Source of the DNA: Gyrodactylus bullatarudis
Taxonomy: Eukaryota; Platyhelminthes; Monogenea; Gyrodactylidea; Gyrodactylidae
Length of the DNA: 64,000 nucleotides
Assembly (NCBI GenBank): GCA_012064415.1
Contig: SSNU01000055.1
Location: 186,001-250,000 of the forward strand
Direction of reading: 5' to 3'
In this document: positions 33,991 through 45,714 of the stretch, piece by piece
Layout of the letters: each line of letters opens with the position of its first letter
How positions within the stretch are numbered: the first letter of the stretch is position 1
Program-made: the position numbers and the translations under genes
Notes under the pieces: model-generated
What the model saw: only the letters and a program-made list of their open reading frames with translations
Told to the model about the DNA's origin: nothing
The model's database searches: none

Positions 33991-35299
33991 AATTCCAAAG
34001 TGGAACAAAGATAGGGGGTAAGTATGTTGCACTGTGCCAGGAAAAAAATCTCGAAATAATAAAGTTATGCCATGTATAAATTAGCTAGAGTTCATTGTGA
34101 TTTTAAATCTCTCTTGATTGATTTTCTATTCTTCTTCTGTGTAGAAGCTACAGAGGATAATTATAATTATCAAACTACTGTATTCTGGGAAAAATTTATT
34201 TAAATGAATTCCCATCTCTAAAAATATGTAGTTTATTTGATTGATTCAAAATGAGGCAGCTCCAATCATGAATCATTCAAGTCTTGTAAATGAAGAAATA
34301 ACAAAACATAAAAATCTACCGAAATATACATACCTTGGATTGTTGAATTATTATTCCTTTTCCTAAAGTATATAATGTATTCTAAATTCTCCTGGGATAA
34401 GCGTGTTTTCATCTCCCTACTAATTTTATTATAGTTAATCTTTTTACCCTTGCATTACAGTATTTATCACGTGTATTCCTCCATTTTACATCCTGAGCAT
34501 AAAGTTGGTACTCTTGGAATATTGATAACAAGACCAAAAACCAAATATGTTTACGTTACCTGGGTAAAGATAGATTTTACTAGAGTTTTATAATTTAACA
34601 TGTCAAAGTAATTATTGGAAACTCTAGATAAATGTACGCCCGGTTGATTCTTAAATTATTTTAAAAGCTTGTAAATATTCAACTGTCATTTTATATGCAC
34701 GAAAAGAATAAAGAAAGTTCCATGGACCAGGGTGATTACCTTTTATGATCCCAAATGGTTTCTCATGTACCTCAGATAATCGGGAAATTAAGTAACAAGT
34801 TAGACTGGCTCTCGGATTCATTGGTTATTAAATTAAGATGAAAAACTACTTTTTCGTTATTCGAAAGAAAAGGTGAACACTGAAGCAAAAATATTGCTTT
34901 CTTCTTCTTCTTCTTCTTCGTGTTTATCTGTTAATATCCATTTCAAGTGTGAATAATAATTTTTATTCATCAGTTAGTAAGAGAGATAAAGATAAACAAT
35001 GGACTATTTTCGTTCATTTCGGTATGTAATTTGTAATTTCATTCACAAAAACAGTCTCAAGATGATCTCGTGAACGTGTATATTATACATTGTATAACTT
35101 GATTCAAGCATAATTTATACGTTAAAAAAAGACGTATTTTTCTTTATTAATGGAAACATCTCTAGACTATATTTATTCTTGTTATTTCTTTTAATTTTTA
35201 CCCATGTATGAGATTGAACTATTGCTCATTAAAACTTACTAACTAAAACGATTTTATCAGATACTTTGGGTGAAACTTAAAAAATCTCTCCTCCGATGC
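33991..35299. other. Intergenic; CTT microsatellite
   Basis: No gene is seen. A pure CTT/TTC run of about 20 bases lies at 34900-34920. The rest is AT-rich single-copy-looking DNA. Confidence 0.5.
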
Positions 35300-35690
35300 A
35301 ATCGAATGCACAGCTATTCTCGGTGAATTTGAGATTTTTTTGAAATCCGGTTCAAAAGAAACATTTTCCCTGGTTTAAGAAAAATCAATTCGAAAAATAT
35401 GTTTTTGGAAAAAAGAAGACATTTCAAATTACTTTGAGTTTTGAAAATTTTTTTGTTGATCTCAAGGTGTAAGAGGGATCAAACGTTATTTTCCGGGATC
35501 AACAAAAATTTTCAACCCAAAACGCAAAATCGCACCAACTTGAAATTTCCATATTTTCAAATTTTTTCTTAAATCGTTGAAATTGTTTTTTTTAACCGGT
35601 TTTCAGAAAAACTTGAGACCTTGATGGAAAAAGTGAGATTTTTGTAAATTCCCAAATTCATCGAAAAATAGCTTCATCAAATGAATCCTT
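35300..35690. repeat. Foldback element
   Basis: GAAATCCGGTTCAAAAG and TTTAAGAAAAATC at 35342-35390 are mirrored by TTTTCTTAAATCG and AACCGGTTTTCAG at 35565-35607. A second inner pair is GTTTTGAAAATTTTTTTGTTGATC and ATCAACAAAAATTTTCAACCC. The right half recurs in the same order at about 60970-61110. Confidence 0.65.
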
Positions 35691-35942
35691 TTTCTAATGA
35701 AAATTTATTTTTATTCACTCAAAAGTAGGAATTTCTATTAGTAGAAAACCTATTAATAAATTATTATTACTGGAGTCAGAGTAGATTTTGAAAATTTTGA
35801 GATAAATAAGGATTAAAGTCAATAATTCATGAGGTCTTAGAAATAGGTACAATGGAAATATTGTTGCGCTCCCCAAATGGGAGATCATTGAATGGTTTTT
35901 CACAGATCTCGGCCAATAGGGTTCTTTGATTAAAATTAAAGA

Positions 35943-36519
35943 ATGCCAGCATCATTTTCATTGAAGAAGATACTAGAAAACCTCAGTAGTTTGAAACGTC
36001 TGGAGGAGGTCAAGTTAAATCTACTCTTACTATTTTAAAATCATCATTTTATACGTTAACCGTATGGTTAAACTTATTTTAAATTAGTACATATATTGTA
36101 TCCTGCTGTCCGATAGTCTCTTTGTTTTCCTATTCACACAGCTGGCTTATAAAGATGCTTTGCAAAAAATACCTCAGTTAGATTTAAATTTTACCTTGCA
36201 GATTCTCATCCTTAAAGTGCAGACAAGATGTGTTAATGTAAAAAATGAACTAAAGAGTATTTCAATTGTTTGGAACTCCTACTTGGACTGGCTCAAGTCT
36301 CCCGAGAATAGGACAAGTAGAATTTCAGAATTTGATCCCCTTTCAGTGAGCATAAGGGAAAATTGCCACAGTGACCTTGAGGAAAAACATAATTTCTTCT
36401 TTATATCGACGCGTCAATTCCCGACAAATGATGAAATCAAATTGTTACTCTATGAACTGAAAGGATTACAACATAGTTATGTATATACAAACTTTATGTG
36501 CAATCAATGTGTTTCATAA
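35943..36519 (+). CDS. Unrecognised small protein, 147 residues
   Basis: Exon 1 (35943-36008, 22 codons from ATG) and exon 2 (36142-36519) join in phase 0 through a 133-nt intron with donor GTCAAG and acceptor CACACAG. The protein is mostly helical: KKILENLSSLKRLEE at the start, LNFTLQILILKVQTRC in the middle, EIKLLLYELKGLQHSY near the end. It ends with a CNQC dipeptide pair. There is no signal peptide or membrane helix. The length and heptad-like helices would suit a small structural subunit, for example of a kinetochore or augmin-type complex, but this is only an impression. The GTCAAG donor is slightly unusual. Confidence 0.55.
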
Positions 36520-37048
36520 ATAAATATTGAAATTTTAAGATATGCATATCAATTTGGTTCAGTCCTCAGAAATGATGAGTAAAAGGATCTCTTCACTAGC
36601 CCTAGAATTTCATAACTACCATCTCATATATTAAATTTAATTTCCAAAAGTCTAAGGGTTTAAGTTGTTTTTTTACAAAAAGTCTAAGATCTATTCGGTG
36701 CATTAGTCTGTTTACAGAAAGTATAAGTGATATATGCGGATTTTATCATTTGGCATAACAAATTTACACGTTCTATAACAACCGTATGCATCAAATATTT
36801 ATCACTTGGCCTAAGTTTTTTGACACAAACATTATACATATTATTGAATGAAATTTAAACTTGATAGGTCTAGTCTATGGATCATCAAGTAGGACCAAGC
36901 TATAGAGTAAATTAAATTGCTTTGGGATCAATAATTCTTGCCAAGTAGAAGCCTGAGAATGAAAGCATTTGTTTGGTAGTAGAACGTGTCAAATGATATA
37001 TTCAAATTCGTATAAATTCATAGAATTCTCAGATTTTCTACGATCAAA

Positions 37049-37670
37049 ATGAAATTAGTGAGTTCTCTCAAAAGACCCAGGGGAAACTAAAACTTAATTT
37101 TTATTTCAATAGATAATTTTAATTAGTATATTTTCCCTGGTGTTCCTGGGACAGACTAACGCCATAATAAGCGATTTGGAATGCATCAAGGAAATGTTTA
37201 TGAAGGCCTATAAATGTTCCAGTGTTTGTCTTGCATCAAAAGGCTGTTCCAAAACAGATTTATTAGCTGAAAAGAAAAAATTCAAGGCCAGAGGAGAATC
37301 GAACAGTGCTGAAAGTGATAATGTCCCTAAAAAGAAAAAGGTTATCAAAAAGAAAAAAGTCGTTAAAGGGAATAGCGTTAACAAGAGAGGCATCAAGGAG
37401 TTTGGCCAGAAAGTTGTAGAGGTCCTCAAGTCAATCAAGAAAAAGATTTGGGAGAAGATCAAACCATGTCTCTGTGTAAAATGCATGTTCTGCCAGGTCC
37501 AATGTCTCATCAAATCTCAAAGTTCATCTTGCAGTTTTGTAACAGTAATTAATGGCATTTGTGAATTCTTCTTCAAGAAGAAGCCAATCCCAGAAAAAGA
37601 AGCCCAAAATGCCAAGTATATCTTGGAGGGAGCCAAGTTGTTGTTCCTCAAGGTCGACAATGATCTATAA
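37049..37670 (+). CDS. Secreted Cys/Lys-rich protein with a 9-nt first coding exon
   Basis: Exon 1 contributes only Met-Lys-Leu (37049-37057) before donor GTGAGT. Exon 2 (37113-37670) continues in frame with a hydrophobic stretch, so residues 1-20 form a clean signal peptide (KLIILISIFSLVFLG, then QTNA). Without exon 1 the frame would begin at a GTG. The mature part of about 168 residues has 14 or so cysteines, in an N-terminal group (C-C-C-C around residues 25-43) and a second cluster (CLCVKCMFCQVQC). Between them lies a strongly basic region with four Lys-rich runs (KKKKVIKKKKVVK). It may be a secreted matrix, venom-like or antimicrobial-type protein, or a mineral-binding one. No family is recognised and no function is asserted. 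Confidence 0.68.
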
Positions 37671-38225
37671 TATGTGGATAAAAGTTAAGTAAAAAATTAG
37701 ATGTGAAATAAAACAAGTATTGATTAGTAAATACAGTCTTTATCAAATTTTATAAATTATACGATTGCTTAAAATAGGCTCTGTATTGAATAGAGTAATG
37801 ATTGAATACTTGTCATTTGGTTAAATTTTTATCACACTCAAGTTCGATTAAATGCTCTACCCTTGGTTTGTAGTACAGACTCTGTATTATACAGAGCCTG
37901 TATTTATGTTCTAAGTAAATTATTAGTATTTATTAAATACTATTTACTTATAGGTAGTACTGTATTAGGTAGTAAGATAATACATATATATTTTTTTTAA
38001 CTTGATCTTAAAAATAATTATTATTTAATAATACAGATTCATTCAATGAGTATTAGTCTTTATTCATATGTGTAAAAACTTCTTTTGGGAGTCTTATATT
38101 TAAGGATTTTAAATAATTTAGACAACTTGGTATTTTCAAATTTGAAAATAAATATTTTAATATATTCAAAAACCCAAAATAACTTGTAATAACTCTTGTT
38201 TTAAATTGTAAATTATTTCATCCTT

Positions 38226-38682
38226 ATGGTAAATAACGAAAGTAAACTAACCAAAGAGAATATTGATGAGTTCAATCATCTAAGATCTGAACAGTATCTC
38301 TTAGTTCGTCAGTTAGGAGAAATTGAAATGAAAATGCTTGAAAACAAGTATGCTGACAGTTTTAATCAATTTAGACAAGTTGTGAAAACTCTCGAGAGTC
38401 TTGATGGATCTAGAAAATGCTTTAGAATGATTGATTCTGTTTTAGTTGGAAGAAAAGCTTCAGAAATTCTTGAAGAACTGAAGAAAGATTCCCAAGAAGT
38501 AAGTCCAGCTTTTTAATTTTAAAAACCAGTATCCAAGTAAAATGGAAGAACTAAAGCAGAAAATCGAGAAAAAAGGCACCGAATTACTTGACTACAAGAA
38601 GAAGCACAACATTGTCTTTAGTCATGAGGCTGAGGATGTTTCTACTATCACGAATCAAGTCAAATCTGTTGAAATGAAATAA
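38226..38682 (+). CDS. PFDN2: Prefoldin subunit 2
   Basis: Exons 38226-38498 and 38530-38682 are separated by a 31-nt intron (GTAAGT to CCAG) and give 141 residues (human 154). Prefoldin is the hexameric jellyfish-shaped chaperone that hands actin and tubulin to the CCT chaperonin; subunit 2 is one of its beta subunits. The N-terminal helix contains FNHLRSEQYLLVRQLGEIEM. The beta-hairpin centre is LDGSRKCFRMIDSVLVGRKA (compare VDETRKCYRMVGGVLVERT), diagnostic for this subunit. The C-terminal coiled coil runs MEELKQKIEKKGTELLDYKKKHNI. It is tail-to-tail with SCAMP. Confidence 0.93.
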
Positions 38683-38894
38683 ATTCATCTTTCTATTTTA
38701 AATCTTGCATTCTGCTACCAGAGATGATTCAAGGTAAAAAGATAAAGGTTGAAGAAAAATAATGATGATTTTTATTTTGAGGGAATGATTGATCGAAAAT
38801 ATTTACAAAAATAATAAAAACTTAAAAATTAATATAATTTCCACATCAACAGCAAGAAAAGGTGATAATACTTTAGAGTTTTCAGTTGTAATTC

Positions 38895-41800
38895 TTATGC
38901 CATATTCTCAGGGTTGTTCTTGGGCCGATCACTGTTGCTATTTCCATGGTTGTTGGTTTGCCCAGTAACCAAATTAGCAGCAACACTCCTAAAGGATGAG
39001 TCTGTGGCTAAATTAGTGAATAATTCACTCTTGGCCTTGTTAAAGTTTGCATCAGAATGTCGGAAAGAATAATGAACTTTTTTGAGCAAGTAAATGGCGA
39101 ATCCGGTCACTAGAGCATACATGATGGCGATAATAAAGACAATTGCAAAAAGCCAAGGAACGTCAGCTATGCCGACCAAATAAATGAGACCGCTTGAAGA
39201 AAAAGTTTAATTTGAAAATTCATAATCGGCTTCAAGAGATTGATGACTCACCAGACGCCGAAATTTGGTACGCCCACAAACTGCAAAAGCATCACGATGA
39301 TTTGAGAGCCCATGATGGCAAAAAATATGAAGAAATTAATTGAACTGTCAGTTCTAAAATTAAAAGAAGCAGTACATAGGAAAATTTGTTTTCTTCTGTG
39401 TAAAAATACACTCACTTGAATGCTTTATAGAGGGGCAGAAACCAAAATACGAACGATAAAGGTGGAACTGCAAGAAGTCCGAATAGGGCAGTTCCAAGTA
39501 AAGTTCCACCTTTATTCTTATCTGATGCTCCGGCTAGGTAACAAATGGCGGCGAGGAAATTAATGATGGTCAAGACACTGTAGGAGAGCCATAGCCTGAA
39601 TCCGTATCTGACCATGAGCTGGTGTTGTTCAGGTATCTCCTGGTCAATGTTCACATAGAAACAAGGTGCACATGGGAAAAATTTTGGCAATGGAGGAAAG
39701 TTTTTCCTGCGTTCACCTAAAATGAAAATAAGTAATCAGGGGTTATATATATTTTGATTTGCAAAATGGGAAAATTGATAGGCGAATAGAATTCCGACCA
39801 GTTAAAGGTTACCTGTTACGTTTGGATTTTCGAGGTACAGTCATGGTCATAACGGGTGGCAAATGATCCAAATCTTTGGCTAACAATTAGGTTAGTTTTG
39901 ATTTGTACCACCAGTCATGTCTACGACTGTAACTGATGGTAATAAAATGGATTAGTTAAAAGCGGCCCATTTAATAACTGAACGATTTACCCTTAGTTGA
40001 AGGTTGGCCCTTTCGAAAGAAGCGCATCTCTTCTCTGTCAGATGGAAGAAGAGATTCGTCACAAGTGAATGTTTTTCTTGTAAGAATAGAATATTTGTCT
40101 ATGAAAATTTCTTACATCATAAAGGCTCCGAGACTAAGTTACAACAGAAAAAAAACCTCTAGTGCTTATAGAGAGAATATCGATGTAATTTAGATTTAAA
40201 AAAATTAAGCCTAACTACTCAAAAGGTGATAATGTTTATTTATGAGAAAAAATGCTTGATTCTTATTGGTTAACACCGCAAGCACACTTGCCAATATTCG
40301 ATTTTAATTGAATAATTATTTCTCTAACTAAGGAGTTTTTGGTCTCAAATTGAAAATTTCAATTGTCTTTGATAGTAGAAAAACATAGATACTGAATGAA
40401 TTGTAGTTAAGTTTGGCGAATAGAGTTAGAATGTTTCGCTATTATTCACACGTAAATCAATTTTTTAATGTTTTAGGTGGCACGAAAAAAAGGTGAACAA
40501 CTAAAGAATCTTTCTTTTAGTCCACAGTCGTAGAGAGAACCTTTGAGAATGAGTTATTTTAGTAATCTTACGAAAAAGACAATTTACGACACATGATAAT
40601 AATTAATTTAAATTTTATTTCTACTATCAAAAATTCTCGTCAATCGAAGCGTTTAATATTTGTCAAATACGCTTACTCTTGATAAAGATGCTAAATGCAT
40701 TTGATATAAATGAAAATATTAGATTAAAATGGTAATTTTTTCATTGATGTATCAACATATGGGTTCAAATATAAAAGTTCACTTTTATAAAGAAAAACAA
40801 AGAAATCAAGGGAGACCTTTTTTTCGTGTATAATAGGCTGCAGCTGTAAGATGTAATGTAGGCATGTATGAAAAATCACTTTTAATATATATTTATTTGA
40901 ATTGAGAACAAATTGAAATATATAGCGATACAAATGAGTATTAAAAAATGCAAATCATGTTCTTTATATTGTGTAGTATAGTTATTATAAACACTTTGTA
41001 ACATAATATACAGATTATATCAGCTGGAATAGAGTTAGGAAAATACTGGTTTGGGAGTTTGAGTCAACTGAGATCAAGTAATTAACGAGAAAATTAACTC
41101 AAGATGCCTAGTAAAAATGGAAACAATATAAACAATGAGAATCAGGGAGAAGTTTAAGAAAAATCAGGTAATGGAAAATTTGAATGATTTAGGAATGTCA
41201 AGCAAAGAATCTTCAAAATATTTTATCCCCCTTCTGTTTCAAAGGAAATCATTTGTTTTTATTTTTCAAGTTGTAACCGTTCACACAACTTACCAATGCT
41301 CCAGTTGAAATCTAAACTAACAATAATTAATGCCTATAAAGAAGAGGGTTGGCCAATCAAAGAGGCAAATGTGACAAAAAACTGGCGAAGATAAACTGAG
41401 TTATTAAAGACACGATAAAACTATAAAGGAAGTAATTAATTTACAGAGAACAGAAAGTAATAGTAGTCACTTCCTAATTTTATGAATGTTTCATTACAGT
41501 TACGAACACAATTTAAATAGCCAAGCACGTGTAATATTTTAAAACTGAGAAAGTCTTCAATTTTAGTTTCTAATCGAATTTGAAAATAAATCATGATGGA
41601 AAATGATAGAGAAATAACTAACTTGAGCTCTGTTGACGAGCTTGTTCCTGTGCGATGCGATTCTGTTCAGCTTCACGTTTGGCCAACTCTGCGGCCTTGG
41701 CATCTAGCTCCTTCTGACGACGTTCGAGTTCTTCAGTAACTTCATCTTTTTTATTATTTGGACTGCTCATTGTCGTACGTATGGGGTTATTGTTAAATTC

Positions 41801-42080
41801 ACCTTGAGGTAGTATATAATTTGATTGTGATTGAACTGGCTTCTAAGATGAAATATAAACTTTATAGAGTTTTTTGACAATTAATAAGTGAGAACTCAGC
41901 CTAGATTGGGCTGATATGAGAATAGAAAATACATTTTATAAGCAACGCCCAAGCAAGTATCAAAAATTAGTTTCGATAAGTAATATAGAAAATACCGAGA
42001 GTATACATGTGAGAGAGTAATTGCAAATTCTAAAAAGACTGTCAACGTACGATAAAGGGGTTATCGAAATCATCATTCAT
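38895..42080 (-). CDS. SCAMP: Secretory carrier-associated membrane protein
   Basis: SCAMPs are four-helix proteins of post-Golgi and endosomal carriers. Exons read on the minus strand: 42080-42051, 41842-41623, 39716-39416, 39353-39252 and 39192-38895. Every junction keeps phase, giving 316 residues. Exon 1 encodes ten residues with Asn-Pro-Phe, the EH-domain-binding motif expected at SCAMP N-termini. Exon 2 carries the coiled coil (ELERRQKELDAKAAELAKRE). Then come FPPLPKFFPC and CFYVNIDQEIPEQHQ (compare CFYQDFSTEIP), the membrane helices, and the PLYKAFK linker between helices 2 and 3. Helices 3 and 4 follow, then the cytosolic RHSDANFNKAKSE tail, like the ASFQQAQEEF block. Intron 2 is long (1.9 kb) and holds a possible nested small gene. 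Confidence 0.93.
39809..40027 (-). CDS. Possible nested 35-residue microprotein (two exons) or alternative SCAMP exons
   Basis: Within SCAMP intron 2, on the same strand, an AG (CTGACAG) is followed by ATG at 40027 and 12 codons (MRFFRKGQPSTK). Donor GTAAAT comes next. The next segment starts after GTTAG at 39879 and reads KDLDHLPPVMTMTVPRKSKRN before a possible donor GTAACC. If that donor is unused, the frame ends at TAA 39811-39809. If it is used and joined to SCAMP exon 3, a stop arises at the junction. Splice signals and phase agree, and the residues look selected (basic ends, Pro-Pro-Val core). Length is against it and no family is known. Confidence 0.4.
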
Positions 42081-42189
42081 TATTTTCAGAAAAAAATTTT
42101 CAAATAAATATCCTTTTCAAACTTTTATGAATTGCAATAAATGTTATTGTGTTTAAAGATTTCGATAGGCAAATATACAAATATAAATT

Positions 42190-42954
42190 ATGAATAATAA
42201 AATAATTTTTCTAATCATTTTATACAATTTTCTATTGAATGTTAACAGTCGAATTATCCAAAATCATTAAAAAGTACTCGGAGTGGATCAAAATGCAACG
42301 CCTAGAGAAATTAAAAAACATTTCATAATCTTGCACGAAAGTACCATCCAGATAAAACGAATGACGCTGAGGGTCTAGAAAAGTTTGAAAAAATCACTCT
42401 CGCATATGAAATATTATCAGATTCAAGGCAAAGAGAAAACTATAACTTAGTTCATTATATATTACAAGAAAAGCTTTATAACACTGGTGAGAAAGAAGCA
42501 TTTTCTAATCAAAAGTTTTGATTATCAAAACTCCTTTCAATATCCAGGTGCTTTTGGTGGATCTTATAAATTTGATTCAGTCTCAAATAAGGGAGAAAAT
42601 TCAAGGAAGGATATTAAAATAGAGAGTTTATCTGAGAGGGAAATCATTGACAAAATTCTTCGAGAACAGGGAATTGAACCAAAAATTGAAAATAGAAAAG
42701 TTTCCAGCCCTACATCTGATACAAGAACGAGTGCATTAGTCCCCAAAACTGATATTAGAGGAGTTAGAAGTCTTTCAACTCCCGATGAAGAAATGATTGA
42801 AAAGATTCTTGCAGAATATGAACAAAAAAAACATAAAAATTTCAAAAACATGCCGAAGAGAAAACCAAAGAAGAAACAGAGAAATTGTGTAAAGCGCAAA
42901 GTCATGGTGAATGGTGAAATTATTGAGTACAAAGATTGTGAAAACTTTTGGTAA
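42190..42954 (+). pseudogene. ER-type DnaJ/Hsp40 gene with reading-frame breaks
   Basis: An ATG at 42190 opens a hydrophobic signal peptide (NNKIIFLIILYNFLLNV). A J-domain follows: KVLGVDQNATPREIKK, then ARKYHPDK with the essential HPD, then KITLAYEILSDSRQRENY. A signal peptide plus J-domain resembles the ERdj4/DNAJB9 group, co-chaperones of BiP. Three breaks occur: a TAA where the family has Tyr (42267-42269), a one-base loss in an A run near 42310-42316, and a frame change near 42510-42518. The third could instead be a 29-nt intron, but the phase does not fit. The C-terminal 140 codons are fully open and end in a basic Cys-containing stretch (KRKVMVNGEIIEYKD). It could be a young pseudogene or homopolymer sequencing error. 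It is divergent from SCAMP with 109 bp between starts. Confidence 0.72.
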
Positions 42955-44954
42955 CTTTGTCTTCGTACATCTGCAGCATTTGTATTTTGTTTTTATCAAG
43001 AATAAATAAAAATTTATGAAAAAATATGAATTTGAATTCACTGGTCCGAAGTAAGAACATGTAAGGCTGTCAGACATCTTGATTGTCACCTGATTGATGA
43101 TTACTCATGTAACTTATTTCAAGCATCATTTCAAACCATTCAGTCATAATGAGTATAATTAAAGTATAAATAAAGTACTTACTTTAAAGTAGATATTGTA
43201 AATACTAATTCAATTCTTTTAAAGGAATATCAATAAGCTAATGATTACACAACCTAAATTCACAAAAAAATGCACGTTCGAATTGAAAGCAACTCAATTA
43301 ACCTTCCATCGCGTTTTATAACAAGATATTTCGATTAAAATTTGATGTAATTTTCCCAGATTCTTTTTGAATTTCAAAAATTGAATTGTAAAATAAACAT
43401 TGAACTAGTATGATCATATAATTGGGTTGGGGGATGGGCAATGTATAGAATTTTTACAATTCATTTAGGGGTGGGAGGTAAGTTCAATTGCATAGATTGC
43501 AATCATTAAAGTCATATTTATTTTCAATTTGTTTTTCAAAATAAGTGAAATCTCTCTATGCCTATTTATCGTTCACCAGTTAAAATACAATATAGAAAAT
43601 TTAGTTTTATTTTCCTAGATAAATTCAATGAAAGCTTTCATGCAGAAATTTCTTTGCTCACAAAAAAACTAATCAGGATCATAATGTTATTATGATCTGA
43701 TCAATATAGTAATCTATTCTCCTTAATAATACACACATACGACGTATTTCTTTGAATGAAATTATATTTTTCAAATGTAAATCAAGAAAATTATATTTTA
43801 TTGTTTATTTTTACTACGTTGACCAATTGTAGTAATTTTCATTGAAATTAACAAATAATTTATGAATGAAATTCCATCCAAATCGAATAGATTAACCATT
43901 ATCAAATCAAAAATAAATGATAATCATTAAAAATCTAGATTTGAAGGAATTTTATTCGAATTCGGCTATCGGGTCACAGGGAGAGGAAATATGCCAAGTA
44001 AAGATAATTTTTCAAAAGATAAGATCATGTAAAGATGAAATTTCCAGCTGTGAGATTAACATAAATGATAGAAGAGTCAGGGAGAGGATGAAAGTTTTTC
44101 CCTGAGATTTCCCCTTGTCAGTCTCTCTTTCTCTCAGTGTTTTGTTCTGATTTCTCTTTTTGGCGATATAATCTTACCCCTTTTTTTCTACCCTGTACAT
44201 CCATTTTTCAATATAATTTTCTCTTATTTGTTTGCCTATCTCAAAAATTACCATAGAAATTAATTTAAATACAGAAAATTCTTCCCTTTTTTCTTTCAAT
44301 TTATTCGCCTTATATTTCTGTATTTTTGCCCTTGTCTATCTCACTCTCTCCTCCCTTTATTATGCCACAATTTGAAACATTCCCAAAATGACAGTTCAAT
44401 TTTTTTTTCTTCTTCAGTTTTTCTCGAATTGTAATTCATACAACTAACGAAACAACATTGAAAGAAATGGAAGAGGCCGGGAATAGAAAACACATCTCTC
44501 CTTATAATGCATACTATGCATTGCATATTGCATAATCCTACACATAAACATAGCTAATGCATAAACATTGTGCGTATTTGTCCGTTCATGAAATGTAACA
44601 CTTTTTATTTAGAATGGCCAGAATTAAAATGCTGTCACTTATGCCAGACAGCTAACAGGGTATATATTTTTAATTATATTAAATTATTCTTTTTTACAAC
44701 AACATATTCGTAATTTTATCAATGGCGAATAATCTCCAAAAGCAAAGTAGCTTTTGACATGATTGATTGAGTCCGTATCTATAACTTTCTTACCAATATC
44801 ACTTGAGAAGAGGTTATTTATCTTGGAAAAATTGTCTTACTTTGATGAAAACAATTTAAAAAATCAAATAATTTATTAGAAATAATAATCAGAACAATAA
44901 ATCTATGATCTGGATTTCAGGATCAAATTATTCGAGATCTAGAAATAAGATATA
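42955..44954. other. Intergenic, no gene seen
   Basis: About 2 kb of AT-rich DNA. A pyrimidine-rich stretch runs from about 44110 to 44400. No coding exon, RNA gene or clear repeat. Confidence 0.5.
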
Positions 44955-45445
44955 TATTAGGGCCATATGTACATTTCATAAAGCATCATCAGTGAAAATA
45001 CTTTAAAAATGATATAAGTTAACAAAAACGTCCGAAAATCCGCTTAAAATCATATTTATAGAAGAAAAAGTTCAGTAGTGACATATAAATAAAGATAAAA
45101 GTTTAAAATTCATTGAAAATAATATAATAATCAGCTCACATTATATTCTTATATTTTTCAACTTTCACTATACTTCTTTCAAAATTTGTAAAATATTATT
45201 TTCAATGAATTTAAAACTTTTATCATTATTTATGTGTCACTACTGATGAACCATAAAGAAATGTACATTTGGTGAATAAAACTTTTTCTTCTATAACTAC
45301 AATTATAAGTTAAGAATTCATTCAAGATAATAATTTACAAATTATGAATAGTAAAAGTCAGAGGATATAAGGATATAATGTAAGCTGAAAAAACTCCAAA
45401 ACTCTCCAATAATTAGCAACAGTGGAGAGGAAAGCTCACATAGGC
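44955..45445 (-). mobile_element. 3-prime UTR remnant of a Penelope-like element
   Basis: Read on the minus strand, CCTATGTGAGCTTT, TCTCCACTGTTGCT, GAGAGTTTTGG, TTTTTTCAGCTTACATT and finally CTGATGATGCTTTATGAAATG follow the same order as 33740-33950 of the larger Penelope-like element. A second repeat has been inserted inside it (45023-45303). Confidence 0.85.
45023..45303 (+). mobile_element. Nested PLE-derived insertion with 10-bp target-site duplication
   Basis: TATAAGTTAA occurs at 45013-45022 and again at 45304-45313, exactly flanking a 281-bp segment that interrupts the host PLE remnant. The insert begins CAAAAACGTCCG and ends CTATAACTACAAT. It matches the reverse complement and inverted-arm structure of 54116-54442, with a deletion in one arm. 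Confidence 0.85.
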
Positions 45446-45714
45446 CAAGGTACAAAATCTTTCCCACCGGATTCCTGAGCAACAAGGTCTGATTTCTTCA
45501 GACTTGGGTGGCCACTGAGTTTTGGTTCCGACTTTACTAGCTATTTCCGAAAGGAACCGAAACTCAATAGCAACCCCCTTTTGAGTAACTCCGATAAAGT
45601 TATATATATATATTTTTGAACTGTTCTTGGTCTATTCCTACCGAAATGGGTGGTTGACTGTTCATGCAAATGAAGATGCATATGTAATTTTAAAGAGAGT
45701 TCATAAATGCCATG

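Noticed and set aside
41299..41394. Short plus-strand frame in SCAMP intron 2 (reads KSKLTIINAYKEEGWPIKE)
   Set aside because: It looks protein-like, but is only about 32 codons, has no partner exon and is not recognisable. It may be a transposase scrap.
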